A stretch of 64,000 nucleotides of DNA from Staphylococcus equorum (GTDB taxonomy: Bacteria; Bacillota; Bacilli; Staphylococcales; Staphylococcaceae). A program made the position numbers and the translations under genes. Position 1 is the stretch's first letter. Every line of letters starts with the position of its first letter. Below the pieces are notes generated by a model that did no database searches, had not been told where the DNA came from, and saw only the letters and a list, made by a program, of their open reading frames with translations. Below, one piece after another: positions 18,054 through 27,921 of this stretch. The stretch is taken from positions 62,001 to 126,000 of the forward strand of contig NZ_JAMBPV010000002.1 in NCBI RefSeq assembly GCF_029531845.1, given 5' to 3'.

Positions 18054-18067
18054 GGAACAAGTGTTCT
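18054..18067. promoter_or_regulatory. LexA (SOS) box 2
   Basis: GGAACAAGTGTTCT has the full GAAC-N4-GTTC core (12 of 14 overall). It falls in the spacer of a possible sosA promoter, TTGACT (18047-18052) and TAAGGT (18070-18075). Confidence 0.75.
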
Positions 18068-18082
18068 GGTAAGGTGTAAATA

Positions 18083-18096
18083 CAAACAAACGTTCT
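18083..18096. promoter_or_regulatory. LexA (SOS) box 3, sosA side
   Basis: CAAACAAACGTTCT, 12 of 14 to the consensus, just upstream of the sosA ribosome site. Confidence 0.7.
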
Positions 18097-18110
18097 AGGA
18101 GTGACTGCTA

Positions 18111-18344
18111 ATGTTAAAAATATATAAACACCAAATAAAAGCATATGTAACAGTGTTATTTGTTACTATGTTATTAAGTGCATTATTTATTTTAAGTGCA
18201 CATAATAATGCCGAATCAGAACAGACGTACGAAATGACCGATCACCAAATAACGCATGAACCTGCAAAAAGCGAACAATATAATGTAAAAACTGAAGGAA
18301 ATAGCGAACACGAACATCAGCCGGTTATTGCAGCTGTTAAATAA
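18111..18344 (+). CDS. sosA: SOS-induced cell division inhibitor SosA
   Basis: 77 residues: a short cytoplasmic N-terminus, one transmembrane helix (about 10-30) and a polar, His/Glu-rich extracytoplasmic tail. Length, topology and the position divergent from lexA match staphylococcal SosA, the functional counterpart of Bacillus YneA, which blocks division during DNA damage. CTAGGAG precedes the ATG. It should be induced with the SOS response because of the boxes upstream. Confidence 0.88.
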   Translation: MLKIYKHQIKAYVTVLFVTMLLSALFILSAHNNAESEQTYEMTDHQITHEPAKSEQYNVKTEGNSEHEHQPVIAAVK

Positions 18345-18401
18345 TCATTTTTATAGAAGTGTTCTGGGAAAGCAATCATGTTAATAGTAAATAGGGATAA
18401 A

Positions 18402-18438
18402 GTGAGCGAAACGATTTAGTTTCGCTCACTTTTTTGTT
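18402..18438 (+). terminator. Terminator between sosA and the YnzC-like gene
   Basis: Perfect 13-bp stem AAGTGAGCGAAAC (18402-18414) / GTTTCGCTCACTT (18421-18433) followed by T residues. Confidence 0.9.
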
Positions 18439-18474
18439 ATATTTTTCCTAGATTATAAATTACGGAGGTTTACT

Positions 18475-18723
18475 ATGGCTAACAAGGGTGGCGTAGATTT
18501 AGAACGTATTAATGAATTAGCAAAGAAGAAAAAGGAACAAGGACTTACTCAAACTGAAGCTAAAGAACAATCTAAGTTGCGTAAAGCTTATTTAGATGAA
18601 TTTAGAGGCAAGTTCAAACAACAAATTGAAAGCACTAGAATTATTGATTCAGAGGGAAATGATGTTACACCTAATAAAGTAAAAAAAATATTAGATTCTA
18701 AAGGTAAAGAAGATAAAAACTAA
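18475..18723 (+). CDS. DUF896 (YnzC) family protein
   Basis: 82 residues. The pattern LERINELAKKKKEQGLTQTE, then EQSKLRKAYLDEFRGKFKQQ, is the DUF896/YnzC signature; it is a small helical cytosolic protein. ACGGAGG precedes the ATG. YnzC lies in the SOS-controlled yneA operon of B. subtilis; here a strong terminator separates the gene from sosA, so joint control would need readthrough. Confidence 0.88.
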   Translation: MANKGGVDLERINELAKKKKEQGLTQTEAKEQSKLRKAYLDEFRGKFKQQIESTRIIDSEGNDVTPNKVKKILDSKGKEDKN

Positions 18724-18801
18724 ATCACTTTTTTGTTAAATAGAAGAAAAATAATGTATAATGATTATTGAATCTTGCTAGAAGAAAGGAAGTCATGTTA
18801 G

Positions 18802-20790
18802 ATGAATATAGAAAAAGATCAATTAGCAATAGATACGATTAGAGCGTTAAGTATCGATGCTATTGAAAAAGCAAACTCAGGTCACCCTGGATTACCAATG
18901 GGCGCTGCTCCTATGGCCTATACTTTATGGACGCGTCATTTAAACTTTAACCCCCAATCAAAAGATTTCTTTGATAGAGATCGCTTTGTATTATCTGCGG
19001 GGCATGGGTCTGCGTTATTATACAGTTTATTACATGTTTCAGGCAGCTTAGAATTAGAAGAGCTTAAACAATTTAGACAATGGGATTCTAAAACGCCTGG
19101 ACATCCTGAATTTAGACATACGGATGGAATTGAAGTAACAACAGGTCCACTTGGACAAGGTTTCGCTATGTCAGTTGGTATGGCAATGGCAGAAAAACAC
19201 TTAGCAGGTAAATTTAATAAAGATGATGCACAAGTTGTAGATCATTATACTTATGTGCTTGCTTCTGATGGTGACTTAATGGAAGGTGTTTCACATGAAG
19301 CTGCTTCATTAGCAGGTCACAGTCAATTAGATAAACTTATCGTTTTATATGATTCTAATGATATCTCTTTAGATGGTGATTTAGATAAAGCATTTTCTGA
19401 AGATGTTAAAGGTCGTTTCGAAGCATACGGTTGGAAACATAGTTTAGTTGAAGACGGTAATGATATCGAAGCAATTGATAAAGCACTTGAAGAAGCGAAG
19501 TCTAATGATGTACCTACAATAATTGAAGTTAAAACAATTATTGGTTATGGTGCACCAAACAAACAAGCTTCTCATGGTGTGCACGGTGCGCCATTAGGCG
19601 AAGATGAAAGAAAATTAGCTTTCGAAAATTATGGTTTAGATCCTGAAAAACGTTTTAATGTGCCTGAAGAAGTATATGAAATTTTCCAACAAACTATGCT
19701 AAAACGTGCTAACGAAAAAGAAGAAGCATGGAATAAACTTGTTGAAGAATATAGCGGTAAGTACTCAGATTTAGCTGAACAATTTAAACTAGCTATTAGT
19801 GGTAAATTACCAGTAAATTATAAAGATGAGTTACCACACTTCGAAGCTGGCCATAGCGGTGCTTCTCGTGCTGATTCTGGTGAAGTAATACAAGCATTAA
19901 GTAAAACAGTGCCTTCATTCTTTGGTGGGTCAGCTGACTTAGCTGGTTCTAACAAATCAAACGTAAAAGAGGCGGCTGATTTTAACAAAGATACACCAGA
20001 AGGCAAAAATATTTGGTTTGGTGTGCGAGAATTCGCAATGGGAGCTGCAGTAAATGGTATGGCTGCACATGGCGGATTACATCCATACGGTGCAACATTC
20101 TTCGTATTCAGTGACTACTTAAAACCAGCACTTCGTTTATCATCAATCATGGGCTTAAATTCAACATTCATCTTTACGCATGATTCAATTGCTGTTGGTG
20201 AAGATGGTCCAACACATGAACCAATCGAACAATTAGCTGGTTTACGTGCGATACCTAATATGAATGTGATTCGTCCTGCAGATGGTAACGAAACACGTGT
20301 GGCTTGGGAAGTAGCACTAGAATCAGAAAGTACACCAACATCATTAGTATTAACGCGTCAAAACCTTACAACAATGGACTTACCAAAAGAAACAGTTGAA
20401 GAGGGCGTACGTAAAGGTGCTTATGTAGTGTTTGAATCTGACAAAGAAGCGGAATTCTTATTATTAGCAACAGGATCAGAAGTTAATCTTGCTGTAGATG
20501 CAGCAAAAGATTTAGAAGCACAAGGCAAAGGCGTTCGTGTTGTATCAATGCCTAACTGGAATGCATTCGATCAACAATCTGTTGAGTATAAAGAATCAGT
20601 GCTACCATCATCAATTACAAAACGTGTAGCGATTGAAATGGCTTCACCACTTGGTTGGCATAAATATGTCGGCACTGAAGGCAAAGTCATCGCTATCGAT
20701 GGATTTGGTGCAAGTGCGCCTGGCGATTTAGTAATTGAAAAATATGGCTTTACTAAAGAAAACGTATTGAATCAAATACAAACATTCTAA
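18802..20790 (+). CDS. tkt: Transketolase
   Basis: Thiamine-diphosphate enzyme of the non-oxidative pentose phosphate pathway. 662 residues. N-terminal [15 protein letters not shown] and [20 protein letters not shown] (about 114), the ThDP motif SDGDLMEG (about 154), HGVHGAPLG (about 259), then the pyrimidine-domain [15 protein letters not shown] (about 455-470) and a C-terminal domain. GAAAGGAAG lies upstream of the ATG. Monocistronic with a clear terminator. Confidence 0.97.
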   Translation: MNIEKDQLAIDTIRALSIDAIEKANSGHPGLPMGAAPMAYTLWTRHLNFNPQSKDFFDRDRFVLSAGHGSALLYSLLHVSGSLELEELKQFRQWDSKTPGHPEFRHTDGIEVTTGPLGQGFAMSVGMAMAEKHLAGKFNKDDAQVVDHYTYVLASDGDLMEGVSHEAASLAGHSQLDKLIVLYDSNDISLDGDLDKAFSEDVKGRFEAYGWKHSLVEDGNDIEAIDKALEEAKSNDVPTIIEVKTIIGYGAPNKQASHGVHGAPLGEDERKLAFENYGLDPEKRFNVPEEVYEIFQQTMLKRANEKEEAWNKLVEEYSGKYSDLAEQFKLAISGKLPVNYKDELPHFEAGHSGASRADSGEVIQALSKTVPSFFGGSADLAGSNKSNVKEAADFNKDTPEGKNIWFGVREFAMGAAVNGMAAHGGLHPYGATFFVFSDYLKPALRLSSIMGLNSTFIFTHDSIAVGEDGPTHEPIEQLAGLRAIPNMNVIRPADGNETRVAWEVALESESTPTSLVLTRQNLTTMDLPKETVEEGVRKGAYVVFESDKEAEFLLLATGSEVNLAVDAAKDLEAQGKGVRVVSMPNWNAFDQQSVEYKESVLPSSITKRVAIEMASPLGWHKYVGTEGKVIAIDGFGASAPGDLVIEKYGFTKENVLNQIQTF

Positions 20791-20815
20791 TTAATATAAT
20801 TAATTATTTAAATTG

Positions 20816-20850
20816 TTGGTATGAGAGCGAAAGTTCTCATACCAATTTTT
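20816..20850 (+). terminator. Terminator of tkt
   Basis: TTGGTATGAGA (20816-20826) / TCTCATACCAA (20835-20845), perfect 11-bp stem followed by TTTTT. Confidence 0.9.
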
Positions 20851-20998
20851 ATTATTAGATAAAGAATAGCTTATATTTACAAAGTGATTTTGTAATTGAT
20901 ATAATACATAAGGTTGAAAAAATATATTAATTGAGTTGCTCTTGAAAAGGAGCACCAATTTTAGTAAAATTCATTAGGATAGGAAAGTGGGTGAAACA

Positions 20999-21238
20999 AT
21001 GGCAACTTGGTTAGCAATTTTATTAATCGTGTTAGCACTAATTCTAGGACTAGTCGGTGGATTTTTCCTTGCAAGAAAATATATGATGGATTATCTTAAA
21101 AAGAACCCACCAATTAACGAAGAGATGCTACGTATGATGATGATGCAAATGGGTCAAAAACCATCTCAAAAGAAAATAAATCAAATGATGACGATGATGA
21201 ACAAAAATCAACAAGATCAAATGAAAAAAACAAAATAA
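20999..21238 (+). CDS. UPF0154 (YneF-like) small membrane protein
   Basis: 79 residues starting MATWLAI: one N-terminal transmembrane helix ending in FFLARKYM, then [22 protein letters not shown] and [12 protein letters not shown], the hallmark of UPF0154. ATG 20999 is used because GTGGGTG lies just upstream; a GTG four codons earlier is possible. The function is unknown. It follows tkt in Bacillus and staphylococci alike. Confidence 0.9.
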   Translation: MATWLAILLIVLALILGLVGGFFLARKYMMDYLKKNPPINEEMLRMMMMQMGQKPSQKKINQMMTMMNKNQQDQMKKTK

Positions 21239-21247
21239 TGTTCTATA

Positions 21248-21293
21248 AAAGGTTCGAGCCAATAAGTGAATTGGTTTGAACCTTTATTTTTTA
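21248..21293 (+). terminator. Terminator of the UPF0154 gene
   Basis: AAAGGTTCGAGCCAAT pairs with ATTGGTTTGAACCTTT (21248-21285, two G-U pairs), followed by ATTTTTT. Confidence 0.85.
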
Positions 21294-21424
21294 TATTAAG
21301 AATAATCCATTTAAAACATCTAGTGGAAGTAAAGGTTTCCTTGAGTGGATGATAGTTTTTAACAAGTAATTGGTGTCCTAAATTCTATAGTATTCAATAA
21401 GTAAAATGCGAGTTTTACATTTCG

Positions 21425-21439
21425 AATATTCAGAAAATA
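21425..21439. promoter_or_regulatory. CodY-box candidate
   Basis: AATATTCAGAAAATA matches AATTTTCWGAAAATT at 13 of 15. It abuts the -35 box of the promoter at 21441-21468. Confidence 0.5.
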
Positions 21440-21440
21440 T

Positions 21441-21468
21441 TTGATTATGATATGATTTTTGTTATAAT
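21441..21468 (+). promoter_or_regulatory. Sigma-A promoter
   Basis: TTGATT (21441-21446), a 16-base spacer and TATAAT (21463-21468), 28 bases before the GTG start at 21497. Confidence 0.7.
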
Positions 21469-21496
21469 TATGTATATATAAGGGAGGTATCGATAA

Positions 21497-21682
21497 GTGA
21501 AGGATGCTTATGACATGGAAGACAGAGAAGTCTTAGATCGACTAGCTAATATGCACATTAACTTTCCGAACGATGAAGCTTTTAAGAAATATCATAATGC
21601 AATGCAAATTCATAATATGAATTATCTTAGATATACACTAAATGATGCATTATCAGCATGCGTTAATTCGCACGTGAAATAG
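21497..21682 (+). CDS. Small conserved hypothetical protein
   Basis: 61 residues from GTG 21497 with AGGGAGGT upstream. Soluble and acidic at the start (DMEDREVLDRLANMHINFPND), with no recognisable motif. It has a clear promoter, a CodY-box candidate and a terminator, which together argue that it is expressed as a single-gene transcript. Similar small proteins occupy this place upstream of sbcD in other staphylococci as far as I recall. Confidence 0.6.
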   Translation: MKDAYDMEDREVLDRLANMHINFPNDEAFKKYHNAMQIHNMNYLRYTLNDALSACVNSHVK

Positions 21683-22084
21683 AGAAAAAATGATAGAATA
21701 AGCCTTTATCAAGGTTCATTCGCATTGTCGACAAAGTCTTAACGACTTTGTTGGCATTTTTTATGGTGTATGTTTTGGATTTTTTTAGTCACACAAAGCT
21801 TTAGTCATAGCAATTCACTTCTCCCAAAGAATAAAAAACAATAGTAGTAATTTATATTATTCGCATAGATGTTAAGCATATTTAATATAAAAATTTATTA
21901 TTTATAGAAGGAAAAGATATTGATAGGTATTATCTACATAATTTGAAAATGTTAATATATACTATGTAATGTTATAAACAATAAAGTAGATGAAAACGAA
22001 TTAAAAATACTGATTAATATTTTGTTAAGTGATATACTATCAAAAGTAAATATCATCTTATAGAAATTCAAAGAAGGTGTAAGA
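21683..22084. other. 402-base intergenic stretch
   Basis: Apart from the hairpin at 21731-21762 I see only AT-rich DNA, and no frame with a ribosome site until 22085. Confidence 0.5.
21731..21762 (+). terminator. Terminator, possibly a family 2 repeat remnant
   Basis: ACAAAGTC (21731-21738) / GACTTTGT (21744-21751), then TGGCATTTTTT. The right part, GACTTTGTTGGCATTTTTT, is shared in near-identical form with the family 2 repeats. Confidence 0.8.
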
Positions 22085-22552
22085 GTGTTATATTTAGTAA
22101 TTTCTATAATTTTCGCTTTTATAATGGGACTAGGTGCTATTTTTGTGCGAATGAAAGCGCAAAATTTTCCAGTTAATGAAAAGAAAATTATATTACCACC
22201 ATTTTTTATGGCAACAGGTGCTTTAATGTATGTTGTTCCATATTTTAGATTAACCGGTCTTGAAATTGTAGAATGTATCATTTTAGGTATAGCGTTTTCT
22301 ACAATTTTAATATGGACATCTAAATTTGAAACTCAAGGTAGTGAAATATATATGAAACGCTCTAAAGCTTTTCCTATTATTCTAATTTCATTACTTTTAA
22401 TACGTACATTACTTAAAATATTTATTAGCAATAAGATAGACCCAGGAGAAATTGGTGGTATGTTTTTCTTACTTGGCTTTTCTATGATTGTTCCTTGGCG
22501 TTTAGCGATGTTATATAAATATAAAAAGCTTAAAAGCACGTTAATTCAATAG
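22085..22552 (+). CDS. CcdC-like (DUF1453) membrane protein
   Basis: 155 residues from GTG 22085 with GAAGGTGT upstream. Four to five hydrophobic helices. IILPPFFMATGALMYVVPYF in the second helix and the RMKAQNFPVNEKK loop before it match the CcdC/YneJ family, whose Bacillus member lies near cytochrome-c biogenesis genes. The role in staphylococci is unclear, as they lack c-type cytochrome maturation. Dispersed repeat copy A begins just after the stop. Confidence 0.75.
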   Translation: MLYLVISIIFAFIMGLGAIFVRMKAQNFPVNEKKIILPPFFMATGALMYVVPYFRLTGLEIVECIILGIAFSTILIWTSKFETQGSEIYMKRSKAFPIILISLLLIRTLLKIFISNKIDPGEIGGMFFLLGFSMIVPWRLAMLYKYKKLKSTLIQ

Positions 22553-22558
22553 CTTGAA

Positions 22559-22752
22559 GAGGCTGGGGCATAAATATATGTCTCAGCCTCAATTGTTATA
22601 TTGCAGTAGTTGACGGATGTGAAAATACGTTTACATTAATCTTCTAAAGAACTAGAGCGCTTGTATCCTTTTTTCTAGTCATCTTTACCAGGTTAAGCTC
22701 ATACAACTAAATCACATTAGAAAAATTAGTTTTCTGTCCTACCCCCATTTTT
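22559..22752 (+). repeat. Dispersed intergenic repeat, family 1, copy A (degenerate)
   Basis: Begins with a hairpin GAGGCTGGG/CTCAGCCTC (22559-22590). It then carries blocks shared with the copy at 42229-42450: GCAGTAG, TCTAGTCATCTTT, GCTCATACAAC, CATTAG-AAAATTAG. It ends TTCTGTCCTACCCCC like the copy at 32651. The inner hairpin present in the other copies is missing. Confidence 0.7.
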
Positions 22753-22759
22753 ATTATAC

Positions 22760-22788
22760 TTGTCTTATTGGTAAAAATATTATAATAT
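22760..22788 (+). promoter_or_regulatory. sbcDC promoter
   Basis: TTGTCT (22760-22765), a 17-base spacer and TAATAT (22783-22788). The LexA box covers the likely transcription start. Confidence 0.6.
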
Positions 22789-22793
22789 AAATA

Positions 22794-22807
22794 CGAACAA
22801 ACGTTCT
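22794..22807. promoter_or_regulatory. LexA (SOS) box of sbcDC
   Basis: CGAACAAACGTTCT matches the consensus at 13 of 14, 16 bases before the sbcD start. Confidence 0.85.
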
Positions 22808-22822
22808 ATTAGAGGTGTTAAA

Positions 22823-23953
22823 ATGAAAATAATACATACGGCAGATTGGCATTTAGGCAGAATATTAAATGGTAAATCGCTATTAGATGATCAAGCATAT
22901 ATATTAAATCGTTTTATAGAAGCGATGGAAAATGAACAACCGGATGTCATAGTAGTCGCGGGTGATTTATATGATACGAGTTATCCGAATAAAGATGCCA
23001 TTCAATTATTAGAAAGCACAATTGATACCTTGAATTTAGAGATGGGCATTCCACTCATTATGATAAGCGGGAACCATGATAGTAAAGAACGATTGAATTA
23101 TGGGTCCAAGTGGTTTGAAAAATCGAATTTATATATACGTACAAAACTTGAAAATATAAATGTGCCTATTTCAATTGGATCTATAGATTTTTATACGTTA
23201 CCGTTTGCAACAATTAATGAAACACAACACTTTTTAAAAGATAGTACGATAGAGACCTATCAACAGGCTTTAAGTAAATCTATTGAATATATGAGTAACA
23301 ATATAAATAAAAACAATACCAATATTTTAATTGGTCATTTAACTGTACAAGGTGGTATTCGTTCAGAATCTGAGAGACCTTTATCTATAGGCACAGTGGA
23401 ATCTGTAGAAGCTGACTCGTTTCAACAGTTTGATAGAGTTATGTTGGGTCATCTGCATCATCCTTTTAGCATAGATTCTGATTTTATAAGCTACAGTGGA
23501 TCTATACTTCAATATTCTTTTTCTGAAGTGAATCAACCTAAAGGGTATAGAACAATTGAAATTAATGAAGATACAATAAAAGAAAAGTTTATACCGATAG
23601 AACCTTTGCGACAATTAGAAGTTATAGAAGGGGATTACGAAGACGCAATACAAGAGAAATTAAAAGTAAAAGATAAGGATAATTATTTACATTTCAAACT
23701 AAAACATATGTCTCATGTCAGTGATCCAATGGTACATTTGAAACAAATTTATCCCAATACATTGGCACTTACAAACCAAACCTTTGATTTTGGTGCACAC
23801 ATTCATCAAGATAACTATGAAATTCAAAAATTAGATGATAAAACGATTATTGATAATTTCTATCAAAGTATTACTGATGAAGACCTAACACAAACTCAAA
23901 GTAAAACAGTATCTAAAGTATTAAATGTTTTACTCGAAGGAGGATCTGAATAA
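22823..23953 (+). CDS. sbcD: Exonuclease SbcCD, subunit D (nuclease)
   Basis: Mre11-type metallophosphoesterase that cleaves DNA hairpins and ends together with SbcC. 376 residues. All phosphoesterase motifs are in order: TADWHLGR (about residue 6), VVAGDLYDT (about 47), [10 protein letters not shown] (about 82), IGHLTVQGG (about 173) and MLGHLHHP (about 207). AGAGGTG lies upstream of the ATG. sbcC begins immediately after the stop. Confidence 0.96.
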   Translation: MKIIHTADWHLGRILNGKSLLDDQAYILNRFIEAMENEQPDVIVVAGDLYDTSYPNKDAIQLLESTIDTLNLEMGIPLIMISGNHDSKERLNYGSKWFEKSNLYIRTKLENINVPISIGSIDFYTLPFATINETQHFLKDSTIETYQQALSKSIEYMSNNINKNNTNILIGHLTVQGGIRSESERPLSIGTVESVEADSFQQFDRVMLGHLHHPFSIDSDFISYSGSILQYSFSEVNQPKGYRTIEINEDTIKEKFIPIEPLRQLEVIEGDYEDAIQEKLKVKDKDNYLHFKLKHMSHVSDPMVHLKQIYPNTLALTNQTFDFGAHIHQDNYEIQKLDDKTIIDNFYQSITDEDLTQTQSKTVSKVLNVLLEGGSE

Positions 23954-26900
23954 ATGAGACCCTTAACATTACATTTAAATAATTTCGGTCCTTTCTTAAA
24001 AGAAGTGATAGATTTTAATAATGTAAAAGATAATCAGCTTTTTTTAATCAGTGGGAAAACTGGATCTGGTAAGACAATGGTTTTTGACGCGATTGTGTAT
24101 GCGCTTTTTGGTGAAGCGTCTACTAAAGATAGAAAAGAAAGTGATTTAAGAAGTCATTTTGCAGATAGTAAAACACCTATGATTGTAGAATTTGAATTTA
24201 AGTTAAGAGACCATATTTTCAAGATTGTGCGACAAGGTGCATTTATTAAAGAAGGTAATAAAAATAAAACATTAGGCCAATTAGCTATATATCAATATGA
24301 AGATGACGAATTTAATCTCAGAGAGAGTAAAATAAATACGGGTAATCAATTTATTAGAGATTTATTAGGCGTAAATGCAGAGCAATTCAGACAACTTTTT
24401 ATATTACCTCAAGGAGAATTTAAGCGCTTTTTACTATCTAAAAGCTCCGAAAAGCAAGAGATTTTAAGGACACTTTTTAATAGCCAGCGTTTTGAAGAAA
24501 TACAGAAACACTTGAGTAATGACGTGAAAGAAGTTAGGGAACAAATTGAAAAGAGATTCAGTATATTAGAAAATAATTGGCGTGATATTGAAACATTTAA
24601 CGATGAAACATTAACAGAATATAAAATAATCAATGCTAGGCAGACAAATCGAATTGTGGAAGTTTTGCCTGAATTTAAAGAAAAAGCTCGAAAAATACAA
24701 CAAGAATTAAAAGAAAAAAAGAATGTTCATAAAAATGAAGTGATCTTGGCAGAAAATGATTTAAATTATAATTTAAAACTTGAAGAAGCATTAACTAAGC
24801 TTAAAGAGAAGCAACAACAATATGAACAGTTGCTTTTAGATGATGATGAAATCAAAAAGAAAATAAAGCTATTAAATGAAATTTATGAAGTAAGACCATT
24901 AGCTAATTTGTTAGAGTCTAAAGAAACTTTATCTTTAAAAAAAGAAAAAGCAATAAAAGATATAGAAGAAAAAGAAAAAGCAATTAATATCATCACAAAA
25001 AAGGCACATGAAAATAAAAAACAACTTGAAAAATATTTACAGTCTTCAGAGGCTATAGAAGATTTTAGAAAGTATGTAGAGAAATGTAAGTTGTTTTATG
25101 ATAAAGCAATCAAATATCAAGATGCGTATCATCAGCGTGAAACTATAACTAGCGCTTACAAAACACTTGAAGAAAAGATAAAAACACAAAAGCAACAATT
25201 GGATGCTATCACTGAGAAGTTAAACCAGCGTAAGCCTGATTATAAAAAAGTCGAATTGCTTAATTCACAAATTTTCAATTTAAATAATGAAATTAAAGAA
25301 TTAAAACAAAATGAACTCAAAAAAATTGAATTTAAAAGCTTACAGAAAAGAAAAAAACAGCAATTAGAAGATATAGAAAAATTTCACATACAGCTTCAAC
25401 AATTAGATGATAAATATCATGATATAGATAAAACGAATATGGATTTAAACAATAAAAAGGATATTATTGCAAAAGTTCAATCAGCGTTAAATTCAGGCGA
25501 TACATGTCCGATTTGTGGAAATGAAGTACATTCAATTGAAGAACATTTAGACTTTGATGAACTTACGGAAAGGCATCAACAGTTATCTATAATAGAAGAA
25601 CAACGTAGTGACATAAAAGAGAAAAAGATTAAATCTGAAAGTGAATTAAATCATTTAAATGAACAAATAGAAAAAATTTCTCAAAAAGAGCTTAACAATA
25701 CAAATTATCATGAACTTGAAAAGCGAATTGATTATAAACATGAGGAAAAACAGAATTTAGAAAAAGAAAATGAAGAGATTAATCAATTAAAAGAACAATT
25801 ACAGAAAGATGAACAAAGTTATCACACGCTAGAATTAGATATGAAAAATAAGCAGCACACTTTAAGAGAAAATGATATTACTATAAATGACTTCGAACAT
25901 AATACTGATTTTGATAATGTTGCTAAGTTTGTGAAAGTTTATGAAAGTAATTTAGAAAAGATAAAAGAATATGACAATATTATTTATAAATTAGAACAAA
26001 ATATTCTAAATAATAATCACCAACTGTCTATTGAAGGAAATAGTAAAGCATATATAGAATCTAGCTTAAAAGAATTGAAAAATGAATTAGAAAATATGAA
26101 TCTGAAGATTGATGAAGAAATGGCAAGAATTGGCTTTACTCAATTTGCACAAGTGCAAGAAACGATAGTTAAAGTAGCAGATAAAGATAAAATTGAGGCA
26201 GAAATCAATACTTACAATAAAGAGAAACAGTCATTGAAATTAGTTATTTCACAACTCAGTGAGGAAACGAAAAATAAAAAACTTCAAGATAGCCAACATT
26301 TAAAAGAAGTTCATCAACAAAAGCAACAAACATTAGACAAGGTAGCTACTGAATTAAGCCAACATGAATATAAGATTGATTTTAATCAGAAGAAAATCAA
26401 TGAAATTAATACAATTATAGAGAAATTAGAAAAGGAATTAAAAGCACAACAAGAAGTATTTCAATTAGCTGAAATATTATCAGGTAAAAATGATCAAAAG
26501 CTAACATTAGAAAACTATGTATTAATTCACTACTTAGAACGGATTCTTGCTCAAGCCAATCAGCGCTTAGCGTTAATGACAGGCCAACGCTATCAATTAA
26601 CAAGAAGGGAACAAATATCACAAGGATACAGTGGGCTTGAAATAGACGTGTTTGATTCCCATTCAAATCAATCCCGACATATCTCATCATTGTCTGGTGG
26701 AGAAACTTTTCAAGCATCATTAGCCTTAGCTTTAGGACTTAGTGAAGTAGTTCAACAAGAGTCTGGAGGTATTGCTTTAGACTCAATGTTTGTAGATGAA
26801 GGTTTCGGAACATTAGATCAAGAAACACTAGAAACAGCGTTAGATACATTACTCAGTTTGAAATCTACGGGGAGAATGGTAGGTATTATTTCTCACGTAA

Positions 26901-26983
26901 GTGAACTTAAGCAAAGAATTCCGTTAATTCTTGAAGTTAGTACAGAGCAATATCAAAGTACTACACAGTTTAAAAGGCAATAA
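23954..26983 (+). CDS. sbcC: Exonuclease SbcCD, subunit C (ATPase)
   Basis: Rad50-like SMC-type ATPase of 1009 residues. Walker A ISGKTGSGKTMVFDAI near residue 35, a long charged coiled coil (about 180-870) interrupted by the zinc hook CPICG at about residue 518, then the signature SLSGGETFQASLALALG and Walker B SMFVDEGFGTLD near the C-terminus. It works with SbcD on hairpins and double-strand ends. It starts directly after the sbcD stop with CGAAGGAGG inside sbcD, so both are made from one SOS-controlled transcript. Confidence 0.96.
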   Translation: MRPLTLHLNNFGPFLKEVIDFNNVKDNQLFLISGKTGSGKTMVFDAIVYALFGEASTKDRKESDLRSHFADSKTPMIVEFEFKLRDHIFKIVRQGAFIKEGNKNKTLGQLAIYQYEDDEFNLRESKINTGNQFIRDLLGVNAEQFRQLFILPQGEFKRFLLSKSSEKQEILRTLFNSQRFEEIQKHLSNDVKEVREQIEKRFSILENNWRDIETFNDETLTEYKIINARQTNRIVEVLPEFKEKARKIQQELKEKKNVHKNEVILAENDLNYNLKLEEALTKLKEKQQQYEQLLLDDDEIKKKIKLLNEIYEVRPLANLLESKETLSLKKEKAIKDIEEKEKAINIITKKAHENKKQLEKYLQSSEAIEDFRKYVEKCKLFYDKAIKYQDAYHQRETITSAYKTLEEKIKTQKQQLDAITEKLNQRKPDYKKVELLNSQIFNLNNEIKELKQNELKKIEFKSLQKRKKQQLEDIEKFHIQLQQLDDKYHDIDKTNMDLNNKKDIIAKVQSALNSGDTCPICGNEVHSIEEHLDFDELTERHQQLSIIEEQRSDIKEKKIKSESELNHLNEQIEKISQKELNNTNYHELEKRIDYKHEEKQNLEKENEEINQLKEQLQKDEQSYHTLELDMKNKQHTLRENDITINDFEHNTDFDNVAKFVKVYESNLEKIKEYDNIIYKLEQNILNNNHQLSIEGNSKAYIESSLKELKNELENMNLKIDEEMARIGFTQFAQVQETIVKVADKDKIEAEINTYNKEKQSLKLVISQLSEETKNKKLQDSQHLKEVHQQKQQTLDKVATELSQHEYKIDFNQKKINEINTIIEKLEKELKAQQEVFQLAEILSGKNDQKLTLENYVLIHYLERILAQANQRLALMTGQRYQLTRREQISQGYSGLEIDVFDSHSNQSRHISSLSGGETFQASLALALGLSEVVQQESGGIALDSMFVDEGFGTLDQETLETALDTLLSLKSTGRMVGIISHVSELKQRIPLILEVSTEQYQSTTQFKRQ

Positions 26984-27014
26984 TTAACAGCAACTCAGAC
27001 TCAATGGTTATATT

Positions 27015-27195
27015 AACAGTAGATGACTAAATTGAAAATAACGTTATATCAAGTTTTTAACGAACTATGTCTTCATTTATGATGATGAGTTGTACTTATG
27101 CAAGAGTTTCATCTTTGGTTTTCCTTTTTATAGTCAGCTTTGTGTGAGCGGGACAGAAATCAAATTTCAAATTTTGGTTTCTGTCCCGCTCTGTT
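27015..27195 (+). repeat. Dispersed intergenic repeat, family 1, copy B
   Basis: Starts ACAGTAGATGACTAAATTGAAAATA and shares the order AGTTTTTAACGAACTA, TTCATTTATGA, GTACTTATGCAAGAG, ATAGTCAGCTT with copies C and D. It ends in a strong hairpin GCGGGACAGAAA (27148-27159) / TTTCTGTCCCGC (27178-27189). Confidence 0.75.
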
Positions 27196-27291
27196 TTAGT
27201 TTGAAAAGTTAACATTTTTAATTTAGATGTTTGTTTTATAATCGTGAGTTTGATGAAGGCTATAGATTAAGGTTCAGAAGAAAAATACGCA

Positions 27292-27327
27292 TAAAAAATA
27301 CCAACGCAATCGATAGATTTTGTTGGT
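27292..27327 (-). terminator. Terminator of mscL
   Basis: ACCAAC-gc-AATC / GATT-tt-GTTGGT (27300-27327), with a T run on the minus strand (A run at 27292-27299). Confidence 0.75.
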
Positions 27328-27369
27328 AGTCAAAAGCAGTAAATATCCAATGCTTTAAGGCTTTTTTAA

Positions 27370-27720
27370 TTAATTTTTTTCACGTAGTAAATCGCGAATT
27401 TCCGTTAGTAATACAGTGTTTTCTTCGATTTCATCTTCTTCAGGTTTCATTAACGTATTTGCAATTTTAACAAAGATGAATAATGCAAAAGCGATGATAA
27501 TAAAATCTATGATCGATTGTACGAACATACCATATTCAATGCCCATGAACGTCCAACTTTTTGCAAAGTCAACAGTTCCGAAAATTAAACCAATCAAAGG
27601 CATGATGATGTATGCGACTAATGCTGTAACAATTTTGTTGAAAGCTGCACCCATAACTACAGCTACTGCTAAATCTAAGACATTACCTTTTAATGCAAAC
27701 TCCTTAAATTCCTTTAACAT
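27370..27720 (-). CDS. mscL: Large-conductance mechanosensitive channel
   Basis: Homopentameric channel that opens under membrane tension to release solutes on osmotic downshock. 116 residues. The N-terminal helix [31 protein letters not shown] (in part) carries the gate, a second helix follows at about 67-90, and a C-terminal charged helix ends ELLREKN-like. GAGGTG precedes the ATG. It neighbours the osmoprotectant transporter opuD, a sensible osmotic-stress pairing, though on the opposite strand. Confidence 0.95.
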   Translation of the reverse strand: MLKEFKEFALKGNVLDLAVAVVMGAAFNKIVTALVAYIIMPLIGLIFGTVDFAKSWTFMGIEYGMFVQSIIDFIIIAFALFIFVKIANTLMKPEEDEIEENTVLLTEIRDLLREKN

Positions 27721-27921
27721 TATATAACACCTCTTAATTAAATATAAATTTTATTATACAATAAGTGTCAAATAAAGAGAATAGTTTTTTTAACTAAATT
27801 TGATATTAACACTAGGGTTTGTTATTCTAAGACGTGGCGAAAGATAAAAATAGAATTTATTGTGTTTTTTCTATTTAGGATTTTAAAAAATTAAATAAGA
27901 TGAGAAAGGGAGTTATTATTA

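Larger units (their letters stand above)
26984..27369. other. 386-base intergenic stretch between sbcC and mscL
   Basis: Holds repeat copy B (27015-27195) and the minus-strand terminator of mscL (27292-27327). No frame with a ribosome site was found. Confidence 0.6.
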
